64,000 bases of DNA, taken from Posidonia oceanica. Taxonomy: Eukaryota > Streptophyta > Magnoliopsida > Alismatales > Posidoniaceae. Position numbers and translations under genes: made by a program. Positions 10,601 to 23,662 of the stretch are shown one piece after another. Under the pieces are notes generated by a model that saw nothing but the letters and a program-made list of their open reading frames with translations, ran no database searches and was not told where the DNA came from. Positions within the stretch are counted from its first letter, which is position 1. Each line of letters opens with the position of its first letter. The stretch lies in contig JAZBRS010000060.1 of assembly GCA_037176725.1 (NCBI GenBank), forward strand, positions 58,432,001 to 58,496,000. The letters run 5' to 3'.

Positions 10601-13600
10601 TGGATGGAGCCTTCCGGGAGATTGCTGGAGGCCTGAGGAGTCGATCTGGATGTTCGGAGAGGGCTTCTGGAAGGTGTGGAGGAAGTTAGGAGGCTGGGCT
10701 GATTTCTGGTCTGGAGCGAAGCAAGGTGTTTGTTGTGGAGTTCTCTGCCGGTGGTGGGAGAGAGGGCTGAAGGTCGGGGCTCTGGAAAGGTGGGGGTTCG
10801 ATGGGTAGCTGGGTGTAGTTTGGAAGGATTCTGTGGATTGTGGTGAGGGGAATTGTCTGGTGGGTTGTGTTGGGTTTGAAGTTGGCTTCAGGGGGGGTTA
10901 GGAGGTGATTTTGTAGTGGAATGGCTGGGGAACGATGCTGGGAGATGACTGGGTTTCTGGGTGGAATTGGGGGAGGAATTGGGAGAAGGATGAAGGCTTG
11001 GACGGGGCTTGGTTTACTGGGAAAGGTGAAGGAAGTTTTTCTGAAGATTTCTAGGGAGAAAGAGGAAGGCTTCAGGTGGGGATTGCTCTGGGATCCAGGT
11101 CTCTCTCCGGGATGCCAAGGCTCTCTCAAGCTCTACTCTCACTGCTCTCTTCTCTCTGGAAATTGGGAGGTGAAGAGGAGAAGGAGGAGGGTCGCACAGG
11201 GGGGAAGAAGCTTCGGAATTCTGGTCTGATGGCTCTCCACTCTCTGGTTCGCTCTGGATTGCTCTCACTCCGGCTCTGTCTGACACTCTGGATTGAAGGG
11301 AGGATGGGAGGCTTATGAATGAGGAGCTGCTGCTGCTGGGCGCGAGCTGAGAATTCAAACTCGGCCGGCGGTTACTGCAGCGGAGGGGACGGGGCGACCG
11401 GCTCCGGAAAAGCCGCAGAGAGGAAGGAGAGCGGCGGGCTGCTGTAGATTGAAAGGATTGAAGCTCAAAATTTGAATGGTGGAGGGAAGGCTGTAGCCGA
11501 AGGTTCGCGGGAGAAGCCGGTGGAGAAAAACACAAGGGAGGAGAGGAGGAAGAAGGAGGAAGAGGAGGCGGGCCGGACTGTGGGCCGAAGGAAGAAAACA
11601 AAACAAAAAATAAAAAGAAGAAACGGGCCAAAGGGCCCAGTAAAGAAAAGAAAGAAAAAGAGAAGTAAGAAAGAAAGAGAGGGTAGAATGGGGAAATAAA
11701 ATTAATAAAAAGGAACTAAAAATAAATAAAAATGCCAGAAGGGTTGTGCTGTAGATTAGGATTTTAATTAAAATTTTTAATGGTCATTTTGAGTTGATTA
11801 ATGTGTTTTGGGCTTGATTAGGGTTTTAGGGTTTTGGTTTTGCTTTTAATTGGTTTTCACTTGATTAAATGTTTGTTAAACCCTTTTTAAATTGTTTTAA
11901 AAATGGTGTTTCCCTTGTTGGACACTTAGGATATTGATTAGGATTTTCTAGGATTTAATTTCGTATTAATCAAGGTTGGTTTTAGGTTTTTAAATTTTAG
12001 TCTTCTTAGGGTTTCTTCCTTTTTAAGTCTTTTAAGTTATGTTTTGATTTTTATTTATTGATTTTTCTTGAAGTTTTTAGTTGGATTTTTCTGGTTTGAT
12101 AGAGTGTTTTCAAGTCTTTCAGATGTGTTTTTCTCTTCTTTTTTAATTAAGTTTTTAACTTGTTTTTCTTATGTTTATTAGGTTAAGTCTTTTGCCTTCT
12201 TTAATTACTTGTTTTAGTGTTTGATTTTTAATTCTTCTTTTTAGGGTTTGTTTTTTTAATTCTTTTAGTGGGGTTTTTACTTTTGCTGGGTTTAGATCTC
12301 ATTTTAGTTTTTTCCTCGATTTTTCAGTGTTTTCTTTTGATTTGTTTTGCATTTTTTAGCTTGCATGTTTGGTTTTTCTTTTAACTTGATTTAGTTAAGT
12401 TTAAGTTGTTAATAGCTTGTTTAATATATTTTTAATTGTTTTTCTTAGGGTTCTGATTTGCTTCTTTTGTGTTTTGAGATTTTACAGATTTTTATGGGTT
12501 TTTGTGGATTTTTGCAGAAGGGAGAAAAGAAAAAGAGAAGGAAGAAAGAAATGGAAAAAAGAGGGAGATAAGAGGAAAAGAGATAGGTTGGAGGAAAACG
12601 ATTTTTTTAAAATTCAGAAAAAGTGTTAAAAATAAAGTAAAAATAGGGATAAGATAGAGGAAGGATAGAAGCACAGAGGGGGGCCCACAGCCAGACCAGA
12701 AAAAGGATAAGAAAGGGATGAAAAGAGAGATGATAATCAGGAGAGAGAGAGGAGAGAGAAAATGATAATCCCGGAGAGAGAAAAGGATAATTTGGGTGAA
12801 AGAGGGTCTTAAAGGTCTCGGAATGGGGTGAAAATTGGTGAGTGGGTAGTCTAGGGTTTGAAGTGTTGGTTCTAAAGTTTTGGTTTGATTCTAAGGAGGT
12901 TTTGGAGGGATTTCAAGGTGTAGAAAAAGGGTAGTTTCACCTAGGTTTTCTATGGTTTTTGGGAATGGGTTAGGTTTGGAAATTTCTAGGTTTTTGGGTA
13001 GGCTTGTTGGGTGGATAGTGGTGGATTTTCCTATGGTTTTTGGTTAGGTTTTGAGGTTGGGAAGGGGGGTAAAGGTTTGGGCCAAGACAGGCTGATTTTG
13101 AAGGGTAGAGAGGAGGATTAGGGTTAGGGTTTGGTTGGGGTTTGATCCAGCAATCACCAAGAGGGCTCCAAGGGTCCGAGCCTGCCAAGATGAGGTGTCA
13201 ACAATAGGTCCGAAACCTATCCTTCCTGTCGATAAGACCGAAACTAATCACTTTACTTTTCCTTTGCAGTCGAAAGGTTCGAAACATATCCTTCCCGTCG
13301 AAAAGTTTGAAACTTATAACTTTTCTTTCCTTTGCGGTTGATAGGTCCGAAACCTATCCTTCTGGTCGATAAGTCCGAAACTTATGACTTTTCTTTTTCT
13401 TTTCAGTTAATAGCTCCGAAACCAATCCTTCCGGTCGATTAGTCCGAAACTTATCGCTTTTCATTTCCTTTACGGTCGATAGGTCCAAAACCTAGCCATC
13501 CAGTCGATAAGTCTGAAACTTATCACATTCCATATCCATTGTGGTCGATTGGTCCGAAACCAATCCATCCTGTCCATAAGTCCGAAACTTATCACTTTTC

Positions 13601-15253
13601 TTTTCCACTGCGGTCGATAGGTCCGAAACCTGTCCTTCCTGTCGATAAGTCTGAAACTTTTCACTTTTCTTGTCCTTTGCGGTCGATAGGTCCGAAAACA
13701 ATCTTTCCGGTCGATAAGTCCGAAACATATTACTTTTCTTTTCCTTTGCGGTCGATAGGTCCGAATCCTATCCTTCCTGTCGATAAGTCCGAAACTTATC
13801 ACTTTTCTTTTCCTTTGCGGTCGATAGGTCCGAATGCTATCCTTCCTGTCGATAAGTCCGAAACTTATCACTTTTCTTTTCCTTTGCGGTCGATAGGTCC
13901 GAAACCTATCCTTCCGGTCGATAAGTCCGACACTTATCACGTTTCATTTCCTTTGCTGTCAAATTTTCATTTCCTTTGCGGTCGATAGGTTTGTAACCAA
14001 TCCTTCTAGTCGATAAGTCCGAAACTTATCACTTTTCTTTTCCATTGCGGTCGATAGGTCAGAACCTATCCTTCCAGTCGATTAGTCTGAAAATTATCAC
14101 TTTTCTTTTCCTTTGCGGTCGATAGGTCCAAAGCCTATACTTCCGGTCGATAAGTCCTAAACTTATCACATTTCTTTCCATTGTGGTCGATAGGTCCGAA
14201 ACCTAACCTTCCGATCGATAAGTCCTAAACCTATCACAATCCATTTCCATGTGGTCGATATGCCCGAAACCTATCCTTCCAGTCGATAACTCTGAAACTT
14301 ATCACTTTTGTTTTCCATTGCGGTCGATAGATCCGAAACCTAACCAACCGGTCGATAAGTCTGAAACTTATCACTTTTCTTTTCCATTGCGGTCGATAGG
14401 TCCGAAACCTATCCTTCCTGTCCATAAGTCCGAAACTTATCACTTTTCTTTTCCTTTACTATCGATAGGTCCGAAACCTATCCTTCCGAACGATAAGTCC
14501 GAAACTTAGCACTTTTCTTTTCCTTTGCGGTCGATAGGTCCAAAACCAGTCCTTCCTGTCGACAAGTCTGAAACTTAGCACATTCCTTTTCCTTTGCGGT
14601 CAGTAGGTCTGAATCCGATCATTCCGCTCGATAAGTCCGAAACTTATCACTATCCTATTCCTTTGTGGTCGATAGGTCCGAAACCTATCCAGCCTATCGA
14701 TTAGTCCGAAACTTATCACTTTTCTTTTCCTTTGCGGTCGATAGGTCCGAAACCGATCCTTCCAGTCGATATGTCCGAAACTTATCACATTTCTTCTCCT
14801 TTGCGGTCGATAGGTCTGAAACCTATCCTTCCAGTCGATAAGTACGAAACATATCACTTTTCTTTTCCACTGCGATCGATATGTTCGAAACTTATCACTT
14901 TTCTTTTCCTTAGCGGTCTATAGGTCAGAAAACTACCCTTTCGATCGATAAGTCCGAAAATTATCACTTTTCTTTTCCTTTGCGGTCGATAGGTCCAAAG
15001 CATATACTTCCGATCGATAAGTCCAAAACTTATCTCCTTGCTTTCCTTTGTGGTCGATAGGTTCGAAACCTACCCTTCCGGTCGATAAGATCGAAACTTA
15101 TCACTTTTCTTTTCCTTTGCGGTCGATAGGTCCGAAACCTATCCATCCCTTCGATAAGACCGAAACTAATCACTTTACTTTTCCTTTGCGATCGATAGGT
15201 TTGAAACGTATCCTTCCCATCGCAAAGTCAGAAACTTATAACTTTTCTTTCCT

Positions 15254-15749
15254 TTGCGGTCGATAGGACCGAAACCTATCCTTCTGGTCGATAAGTCTGA
15301 AACTTATCACTTTTCTTTTTCTTTACGGTAAATAGGTCCAAAACCTATCCTTCCGGTCGATAAGTCTGAAACTTGTCACTTTTCTTTTCCTTTGCGGTTG
15401 ATAGGTCTGAAACCTATCCTTCCGGTTGATAAGTCCGAAACTTATCACTTTTCTTTGCCTTTGCGGTCGATATGTCCGAAGCATATCACTTTTCTTTTCC
15501 ATTGCGGTCGATAGGACCGAAACCTATCCTTCTGGTCGATAAGTCTGAAACTTATCACTTTTCTTTTTCTTTACGGTAAATAGGTCCAAAACCTATCCTT
15601 CCGGTCGATAAGTCTGAAACTTGTCACTTTTCTTTTCCTTTGCGGTTGATAGGTCTGAAACCTATCCTTCCGGTTGATAAGTCCGAAACTTATCACTTTT
15701 CTTTGCCTTTGCGGTCGATATGTCCGAAGCATATCACTTTTCTTTTCCA
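15254..15749. repeat. Recent 248-bp tandem duplication in S1
   Basis: Copies 15254-15501 and 15502-15749 are identical by eye, and identity continues 14 bases into the next monomer. The unit is three full monomers plus one 41-bp half-monomer (3 x 69 + 41 = 248). It includes private variants shared by both copies: TACGGTAAATAGG, TTCTTTGCCTTTGC and GATATGTCCGAAGCATATC. It marks recent local amplification. Confidence 0.9.
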
Positions 15750-18700
15750 TTGCGGTCGATAGGTCCGAAACCTATCCTTCCCGTCGATAAGACCGAAGCT
15801 TATCACTTTTCTTTTCCTTTGCGGTCGATAGGTCCGAAACCTATCCTTCCCGTCGATAAGACCAAAACTAATCACTTTACTTTTCCTTTGCGGTTGATAG
15901 GTTCGAAACGTATCCTTCCCGTCACAAAGTCAGAAACTTATAACTTTTCATTCCTTTGCGGTCGATAGGTCCGAAACCTATCCATCCGGTCGATAAGTCT
16001 GAAACTTATCACTTTTCTTTTTCTTTACGGTTAATAGATCCGAAACCTATCCCTCCGGTCGTTAAGTCCTAAACTTATCACTTTTCTTTTGCTTTGCGAT
16101 CGATAGGTCAGAAACCCATCCTTCCTGTCGATGAGTCCGAAACTTATCACTATTATTTTTCTTTGCGGTCGATAGGTCAGAAACCTATCCTTCTGGTCAA
16201 TAAGTCCAAAAATTATCACTTTTCTTTTCCTTTGCCGTCGATAGGTCCAAAGCCTATACTTCTGGTCGATAAGTCCGAAACTTATCACTTTTCATTTCCG
16301 ATGCGGACGATAGGTCCAAAAACAATCCTTCCATTCGATAAGTCCGAAACTCGTCGCTTTTCTTTTCCTTTGTGGTCGATATGTCCGAAACTTATCACTA
16401 TTCTTTTCTTTTGCGGTCAATAGGTATGAAACCTATCATTCCAGTCGATAAGTCCGAAACTTATCACTTTCTTTTCCTTTGCGGTCGATAGGCCGGAAAC
16501 CTGTCCTTGTGATCGATAAGTTCGAAAGTTATCACATTTCTTTTTCGTTACGGTCGATTGGTCCAAAGCCTATACATCTGGTCGTTTAGTCCAAAGCTTA
16601 TCACTTTTCTTTCCTTTGCGGTGGATAGGTCCGAAACCTAACCTTCCAGTCGATAAGTCAAAAACTTATCACTATCCTTTTCCTTTGCGGTCGATAGGTC
16701 CGAAACCTAACCTTCCAGTCGATAACTCCGAAACTTATCACTTCTCTTTTCCATCGCGGTCGATAGATCCGAAACCAAACCATCCGGTCGATAAGTCCGA
16801 AACTTATCACATTTCTTTTCCTTTGCGGTCGATACTTTCGAAACCTATCCCCTCGGTCCATAAGTCCGAAAATAATCACTTTTCTTTTTCTTTACGGTAA
16901 GTTGGTGCGAAACCCATCCTTCCGATCGATAAGTCTGAAACTCGTCACTTTTTTTTCCTTTGCGGTTGATAGGTTCGAAACCTATTGTTCCGGTCGATAA
17001 GTCCGAAACTTATCACTTTTCTTTTCCGTTGCGGTCGATAGGTCCGAAACCTATCCATTCGGTCTTTAAGTCCGAAAATAATCACTTTTCATTACCTTTG
17101 CGGTCGATTGGTCTGAAACCTATCCTTTCGGTTGATAAGTTTGAAACTTATCACTTTTCTTTTCCTTTGCGATCAATAGGTCCAAAACCTATTCATCCAA
17201 TCAATAAGTCCAAAACTTATCACTTTTCTTTTCCCTTGTGATCAATAGGTCCGAAACCTATCCTTCGGGTTGATTATTTTGAAACTTATCACTTTTCTTT
17301 TCCTTTATGGCTGATAGGTCCAAAACCTATCCTTCCTGTCGATAAGTCCGAAACTTATCACCTTTCTTTTCCATTGTGGTCGATAGGTCTTGAACCTATC
17401 CTTCCGGTCGTTAAGTCCGAAACTTATCAGTTTTCTTTTCCTTTGCGGTCGATAGGTCTGAAACCTGTCCTACCGTTTGATGAGTCTGAAACTAATCACT
17501 TTTCTTTTCCTTTGCGATCGATAGGTCGGAAACCTATCCTCCCAGTCGATAAGTCCGAAACTTGTCACTTTTCATTTCCTTTGCGGTCGATAGGTCGAAA
17601 ACCTATCATTCCAGTCGATAAGTTCGAAACTTATCACTTTCCATTTCCTTTGCGGTCGAAAGGTTCGAAACCTATCCTTCCGGTCCATATGTCCGAAACT
17701 TATCACTTTTCTTTTCCAATACTGGCGATAGGTCCGAAACCTGTCCTTCCGATTGATAAGTCCGAAACTTATCACTTTTCTTCTCCGTTGCGGTCGATAG
17801 GTCCAAAACCTATCCTCCCGGTCGATAAGACCTAAACCTATCAATTTTCATTTCCTTTGCCTTCAATAGGCCCGAAACCTATCCTTCCGGTCGATAAGTA
17901 TGAAACTTATTACTTTTCATATCCTTTGCGGTTGATCAGTCCGAAAACTATCCATCTGGTCGATAAGTACCAAACTTATCACTTTTCTTTTCTTTCGTGG
18001 TCGATAGGTCCGAAACCTATCTTTCCGGTCAATAAGTCCGAAACTTATCACTTTTCTTCTCCTTTGCGGTCGATAGGTCCGAAACCTATCCTTCCTGTCG
18101 ATAAGCCCGAAACTTATTACTTTTCTTTTCCTTTGCGGTCGATAGGTCCGAAACCTATCCTTCCAGTCGATAAGTCTGAAACTTATCGCTTTTCTTATCC
18201 TTTGCGGTCGATAGGTCCGAAACCTATCCTTCCAGTCGATAAGTCTGTAACTTATCACTTTCCTTTTCCTATACGGTTGTTATGTTCGAAACTTATCACT
18301 TTTCTTTTCCTTTGCGGTCGATAGGTCTGAAACCAATCCTTCCAGTCAATAAGTCCTAAAGTTATCACTTTTCTTTTCCCTTGCAATCGATAGGTCAGAA
18401 ACCAATCCTTCCGATCGTTAAGTCCAAAAATTATCACTTTTCTTTTCCTTTGCGGTCGATAGGTCCAAAGCCTATACTTCAGGTCGATAAGTCCGAAACT
18501 TATCACTATTCTTCCCCTTGCGGTCGATAGGTTCGAAACCTAACCTTCCGGTCGATAAGTCCAAAACTTATCACTATCCTTTTCCTTTGCGGTCGATAGG
18601 TCCAGAAACTATCCTTCCAGTTGATAACTCCACAACTTATCACATTTCTTTTCCAATGCAGTCCATAGATCCAAAACCTAACCATCCATTCGACAAGTCT

Positions 18701-20035
18701 GAAACTTATCACTTTTCTATTCCATTGCGGTCGATAGGTCCGAAACCATTCCTTCCAGTCCATAAGTCCGAAACTTATCACTTTTCTTTCCATTGCGGTC
18801 GATAGGTTCGAAACCTATACTTCCGGTCAATAAGTTCAAAACTTATCACTTTTCTTTTCCTTTGCGGTCGATAGTTCCGAAACCTATCTTTCCCGTTGAT
18901 AAGACCGAAACTAATCACTTTACTTTTCCTTTGCGGTCGAAAGGTTCGAAACATATCCTTCCCGTCAAAAAGTTTGAAACTTATAACTTTTCTTTCCCTT
19001 GCGGTCGATAGGTCCGAAACCTATCCTTCCAGTCGATAAGTCCGAAACTTATCACTTTTCAATTCCTTTGCGGTCGATAGGTTCAAAACCTAGCCATCCA
19101 TTCGATTAGTTCGACACTTATCACTTTCCATTTCCTTTGCGGTCGATCAGTCCGAAACCAATCCATCCTGTCCAAAAGTCCGAAACTTAACACTTTTCGT
19201 TTCCACTATGGTCGATAGGTCCGAAACCTGTCCTTCCTGTCGATAAGTCTAAAACTTTTCACTTTTCTTATCCTTTGCGGTCGATAGGTCCGTAACCAAT
19301 CCTTTCGGTCGATAAGTCCGAAACATATCACTTTTCTTTTCCTTTGCGGTCGATAGGTCCGAATGCTATCCTTCCTGTCGATAAGTCCGAAACTTATCAC
19401 TTTTCTTTTCCTTTGCGATCGATAGGTCCGAAACCTATCTTTCCGGTTGATAAGTCCGACACTTATCACGTTTCATTTCCTTTGCTGTCAATTTTTCATT
19501 TCCTTTGCGGTCAATAGGTTTGTAACCAATCCTTCCAGTCGATAAGTCCGAAACTTATCACTTTTCTTTTCCATTGCAGTCGATAGGTCAGAAACCTATC
19601 CTTCCAGTCGATTAGTCTGAAAATTATCACTTTTCTTTTCCTTTGCGGTCGATAGGTCCAAAGCCTATACTTCCGGTCGATAAGTCCTAAACTTATCACT
19701 TTTCTTTCCTTTGCGGTCGATAGGTCCGAAACCTAACCTTCCGGTCGATAAGTCGTAAACTTATCACTATCCTTTTCCATTGTGGTCGATATGTCCGACA
19801 CCTATCCTTCCAGTCGATAACTCCGAAACTTATCACTTTTGTTTTCCATTGTGGTCGATAGATCTGAAACCTAACCAACCGGTCGATCAGTCCGAAACTT
19901 ATCACTTTTCTTTTCCATTGCGGGCGATAGGTCCGAAACCTATCCTTTCGGTCCATAAGTCCGTAACTTATCACTTTTCTTTTCCTTTGCAGTCGATAGG
20001 TCCGAAACCTATCCTTCCGATCGATAAGTCCGAAA

Positions 20036-20865
20036 CTTAGCACTTTTCTTTTCCTTTGCGGTCGATAGGTCCGAAACCGGTGCTTCCTGTCGATAAGTCT
20101 GAAACTTATCACTTTCCTTTTCCTTTGAAGTTAGTAGGTCTAAATCCTATCATTCCAGTCGATAAGTATGAAACTTATCACTTTTCTTTTCCTTTGCGGT
20201 CGATTGGTCCGAAACCGATCCTTCCGGTCGATAAGTCCGTAACTTATCACATTTCTTTTCCTTTGCTGTCGATAGGTCCAAGAACCTATCCTTCCGATCG
20301 ATAAGTCCAAAACTTAGCACTTTTTTTTCCTTTGCGGTCGGTAGGTCCGAAACCTGTCCTTCCTGTCGATAAGTCTGAAACTTATCGCTTTCCTTTTCCT
20401 TTGTGGTTAGTAGGTCTAAATCCTATCATTCCAGTCGATAAGTCCGAAACTTATCACTTTTCTTTTCCGTTGCGGTCGATAGGTCCGAAACCTATCCTTC
20501 CGGTCCATAAGTCCGAAACTGATCACATTTCTTTTCCTTTGCTGTCGATTGGTCAGAAACCTATCCTTCTGATTGATAAGTCCGAAACTTAGCACTTTTT
20601 TTTTCCGTTGTGGTCGATAGGTCCGAAACCTGTCCCTCCTGTCGATAAGTCTGAAACTTTTCACTTTCCTTTTCCTTTGCGGTCAGTAGGCCTAAATCCT
20701 ATCATTCCGGTCAATAAGTCCAAAACTTATCGCTATCCTATATCTTTGCGGTCGATAGGTCCGAAACCTATCCTTCCTGTCGATAAGTCCGAAACTTATC
20801 ACTTTTCTTTTCCTTTGCGGTCGATAGGCCCCAAACCTATCCAGTCGATAAGTCCGAAACTTATC
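20036..20865. repeat. 4-monomer higher-order repeat in S1
   Basis: The variant ACTTAGCACTTTT followed by an AACCTGTCC or AACCGGTGC monomer and then an AGTAGGTCTAAATCC-type monomer recurs at about 20036, 20313 and 20588. The spacing of 275-277 bp is four monomers. The three blocks share several private substitutions, showing block-wise duplication. A single older version of the series lies near 14497-14640. Confidence 0.75.
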
Positions 20866-23371
20866 ACTTTTCTTTTCCTTTGCGGTCGATAGGTCTAAAA
20901 CCTATCCTTCCAGTCGATAAGTCTGAAACATATCACTATTCTTTTCCATTGCAATCGATATGTCCGAAACTTATCACTTTTCTTTTCCTTTGCTGTCGAT
21001 AGGTTTGAAAACTATCCTTCCAGTCGATAAGTCCGAATCTTTTCACTTTTCTTTTCCTTTGCGGTCGATAGGTCAGAAAACTACCCGTTCGATCGATAAG
21101 TCTGAAAATTATCACATTTCTTTTCCTTTGCGGTCGATAGGTCCAAATCATATACTTCCGGTCGATAAGTCCAAAACTTATCACCTTGCTTTCCTTTACG
21201 GTCAATAGGTTCGAAACCTACCCTTCCAGTCGATAAGATCGAAACTTATCACTTTTCTTTTCCTTTGCGGTCGATAGGTCCGAAACCTATCCTTCCCGTC
21301 GATAAGACCGAAACTAACCACTTTACTTTTCCTTTGCGATCGATAGGTTCGAAACGTATCCTTCCCATCGCAAAGTCAGAAACTTATAACTTTTCTTTCC
21401 TTTACTGTCGATAGGTCCGAAACCTATCCTTCCAGTCAATAAGTCCGAAACTTATCCCTTTTCTTTTTCTTTACCATAAATAGGTCCGAAACCTATCCTT
21501 CTGGTCGATAAGTCTGAAACTTTTCACTTTTCTTTTCCTTTGTGGTTGATAGGTCCGAAACCTATCCTTCCGGTCGATAAGTCCGAAACTTATCACTTTT
21601 CTTTTCCTTTGCGGTCGATTGGTCCGAAACCTATTCTTTCGGTCTTTAAGTCCGAAACTAATCACTTTTCATTACCTTTGCGATCGATAGGTCTGAAACC
21701 TATCCTCTCGGTCGGTAAGTTTGAAACTTATCACTTTTCTTTTCCTTTGCGATCAATAGGTCCGGAACCTACTCATCCTATCGATAAGTCCGAAGCTTAT
21801 CACTTTTCTTTTCCTTTGCGATCGATTGGTTCGAAACCTATCCTTCTGGTTGATAAGTCTGAAACTTATCACTTTTCTTTTCCTTTGTGGCTGATAGGTC
21901 CGAAACCTATCCTTCCGATCGATAAGTCCGAAACTTATCACCTTTCTTTTCCATTGCGGTCGATAGGTCCGAAACCTATCCTTCCAGTCGTTAAGTCCAA
22001 AACTTGTCACCGTTCTTTTCCCTTGTGGTCGATAGGTCCGAAACCTATCCTTCCGGTCGTTATGTCCGAAACTTATCGCTTTTCTTTTCCGTTGCGATCG
22101 ATAGGTCCGAAAGCTATCCTACCGTTTGATAAGTCTGAAACTTATCACTTTTCTTTTCCTTTGCGGTCGATAGGTCGGAAAAGTATCCACCCGATCAATT
22201 TGTCCGAAACTTATCACTTTTCATTTTATTTGCAGTCGATAGGTCAAAAACCTATCCTTCTTGTCGATAAGTCCAAAACTTATCACTTTCCATTTCCTTT
22301 GCAGTCGATAGGTCCGAAACCTATCCTTCCAGTTCATAAGTCCGAAACTTATCACTTTTCTTTTCCATTGCTGTCGATTGGTCCGAAACCTATCCTTCCG
22401 ATCGATAAGTCCGAAACTTATCACTTTTCTTTTCCTTTGCAGTCGATAGGTCCGAAACCTATCCTCCCGGTCGATAAGTCCAAATCTTATCAATTTTCAT
22501 TTCCTTTGCTTTCGATAGGCCTGAAACCTATCCTTTCGGTCGATAAGTCTGAAACTTATCCCTTTTCATTTCCTTTGCGGTTGATAGGTCCGAAACCTAT
22601 CCTTCTGGTCGATAAGTCCAAAACCTATCACTTTTCTTTTCCTTTGCGGTCGATAGGTCCGTATCCTATCCTTCCTGTCGATAAGTCCGAAACTTATCAC
22701 TTTTCTTTTCTTTTGTGGTCGATAGATCCGAAACCTATCTTCCGGTCGATAAGTCCGAAACTTATCACTTTTCTTTTCCTTTACGGTTGATAGGTCCGAA
22801 ACCTATCCTTCCTGTCGATAAGCCCGAAACTTATCACTTTTCTTTTCCTTGTCGATAGGTCCGAAACCTATCCTTCCAGTCGATAAGTCCGAAACTTATC
22901 ACTTTTCTTTTCCTTTGCGGTCGATAGATCCGAAACCTATCCTTCAAGTTGATAAGTCTGAAACTTATCACTTTTCTTTTCCTTTGCGATCGATATGTCC
23001 AAAACTCATCACTTTTCTTTTCCTTTGCGGTCGATAGGTCTTGTAGTAATCCCGGTGTTCAGATCGTCCATGCACACTACTAGAAGCTCGCGTGCACCGA
23101 TCGGAATCAGGCTCACTATAAGCAGCTAGGTCCGAGGAGGAGGGCTCAACTTGAAAACACTTAAAACAGAGGAGAAAAGATCAGAAAAGAAGAAGATAAG
23201 ACAATTCAGAGTCGCCACCGTGTCTATTATCAGGAGACAAGGAAAACCTGGGGAAATGCATGGATTAACAAGCAAAACCAGGCAAAGGATGCAATGCAAA
23301 GGAAAACAAATGCAAATGAGATGACTCATGCCTAGGATAAGGGCAATATGGTCATTACGGGCCAAAAGACT

Positions 23372-23450
23372 AGGCAAGGACTCGTGTTACATGTGGGGAA
23401 GGTGTTAGGCACCCCCGACACGCCCGAGAATCGGTCTTTCTAGGCTTACG
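23372..23450 (-). promoter_or_regulatory. Conserved R-U5 core, LTR C
   Basis: This is the same block as in the other LTRs, about 330 bases from the LTR 3' end and downstream, in sense, of the TATA-like motif. Confidence 0.6.
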
Positions 23451-23646
23451 CTCGCATACGCAGGGAAATGCAGGTTTGAATGCCTAAATGCCAATGAATG
23501 CCTGAATGAGTGCTCAAAGGTGTGCTCTAAGTGATGGGATGTGATGCAGGGAAGTAAACGTGCAGTCTAAGTGCTCAGCAACGCTGTCTGTGTTCCGAAC
23601 CGGGCGAAACCTGGCTCGTGAGAACTCCAGCCAGTAAGCATCACTA

Positions 23647-23662
23647 CCTTATATGCAAATGC
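23647..23662 (-). promoter_or_regulatory. TATA-like promoter motif, LTR C
   Basis: The sense reading includes ATTTGCATATAAGG, matching LTR B, and it lies between the minisatellite and R-U5. It is a positional assignment. Confidence 0.5.

Larger units (their letters stand above)
1773..13203 (-). mobile_element. 5' LTR of element A, interrupted by solo LTR B
   Basis: On the plus strand the LTR opens with TGTAGCGATCC next to the PBS and ends with GTGTCAACA at 13203, where the satellite begins with ATAGG. Sense termini are therefore TG...CA. B splits it into 1773-3549 and 9280-13203. Without B and one GAAAG copy the LTR is about 5.7 kb. Blocks in plus-strand order are: R-U5 (about 1773-2340), TATA-like motif, a short minisatellite (about 2440-2600), mixed U3, repetitive AAAATGCAA-type sequence (9285-10060), a GC-rich block (10075-11600), a purine-rich block, a T-rich block (11740-12490), a second purine block, and the terminus. 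Frames such as 11014-11631 on the minus strand are by-products of composition. The partner LTR lies outside the window. Confidence 0.85.
13204..23041. repeat. Satellite array S1 (69-bp monomer)
   Basis: About 9.8 kb of head-to-tail monomers, near 140 copies. The consensus monomer has a 28-bp half with the dyad GATAGGTCCGAAACCTATC, then a 41-bp half with the dyad GATAAGTCCGAAACTTATC, then a pyrimidine tract ending CCTTTGC. 69 = 3 x 23, so frames without stops run for hundreds of codons on both strands; I read these as arithmetic by-products, not genes. Monomers differ by scattered substitutions, and isolated 41-bp half-monomers occur. Higher-order structure is visible: 13204-14500 is repeated from about 18870, a 248-bp segment is duplicated at 15254-15749, and a 4-monomer unit repeats near 20036-20865. 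The array is bounded by LTR A and LTR C. Confidence 0.95.

Noticed and set aside
11014..11631. 205-codon minus-strand frame in the GC-rich block of LTR A, and 7270-7809 in LTR B
   Set aside because: Proline/serine/arginine-rich translation of a biased block. Homologous positions in other LTR copies do not keep the frame or the protein.
11740..12490. Telomere-like TTTAGGG words in T-rich blocks
   Set aside because: Single scattered words in T-rich DNA, never in tandem.
21540..22790. 416-codon frame and many similar frames in the satellite as genes
   Set aside because: Every frame is the same 23-codon unit, opens on both strands, starts and stops wherever a monomer mutates, and has no start context or domain. 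Explained by the 69-bp period.
13204..23041. CRISPR-like array (short repeats with dyads)
   Set aside because: There are no unique spacers: the whole 69 bp repeats. There are no cas genes and the setting is a plant genome.
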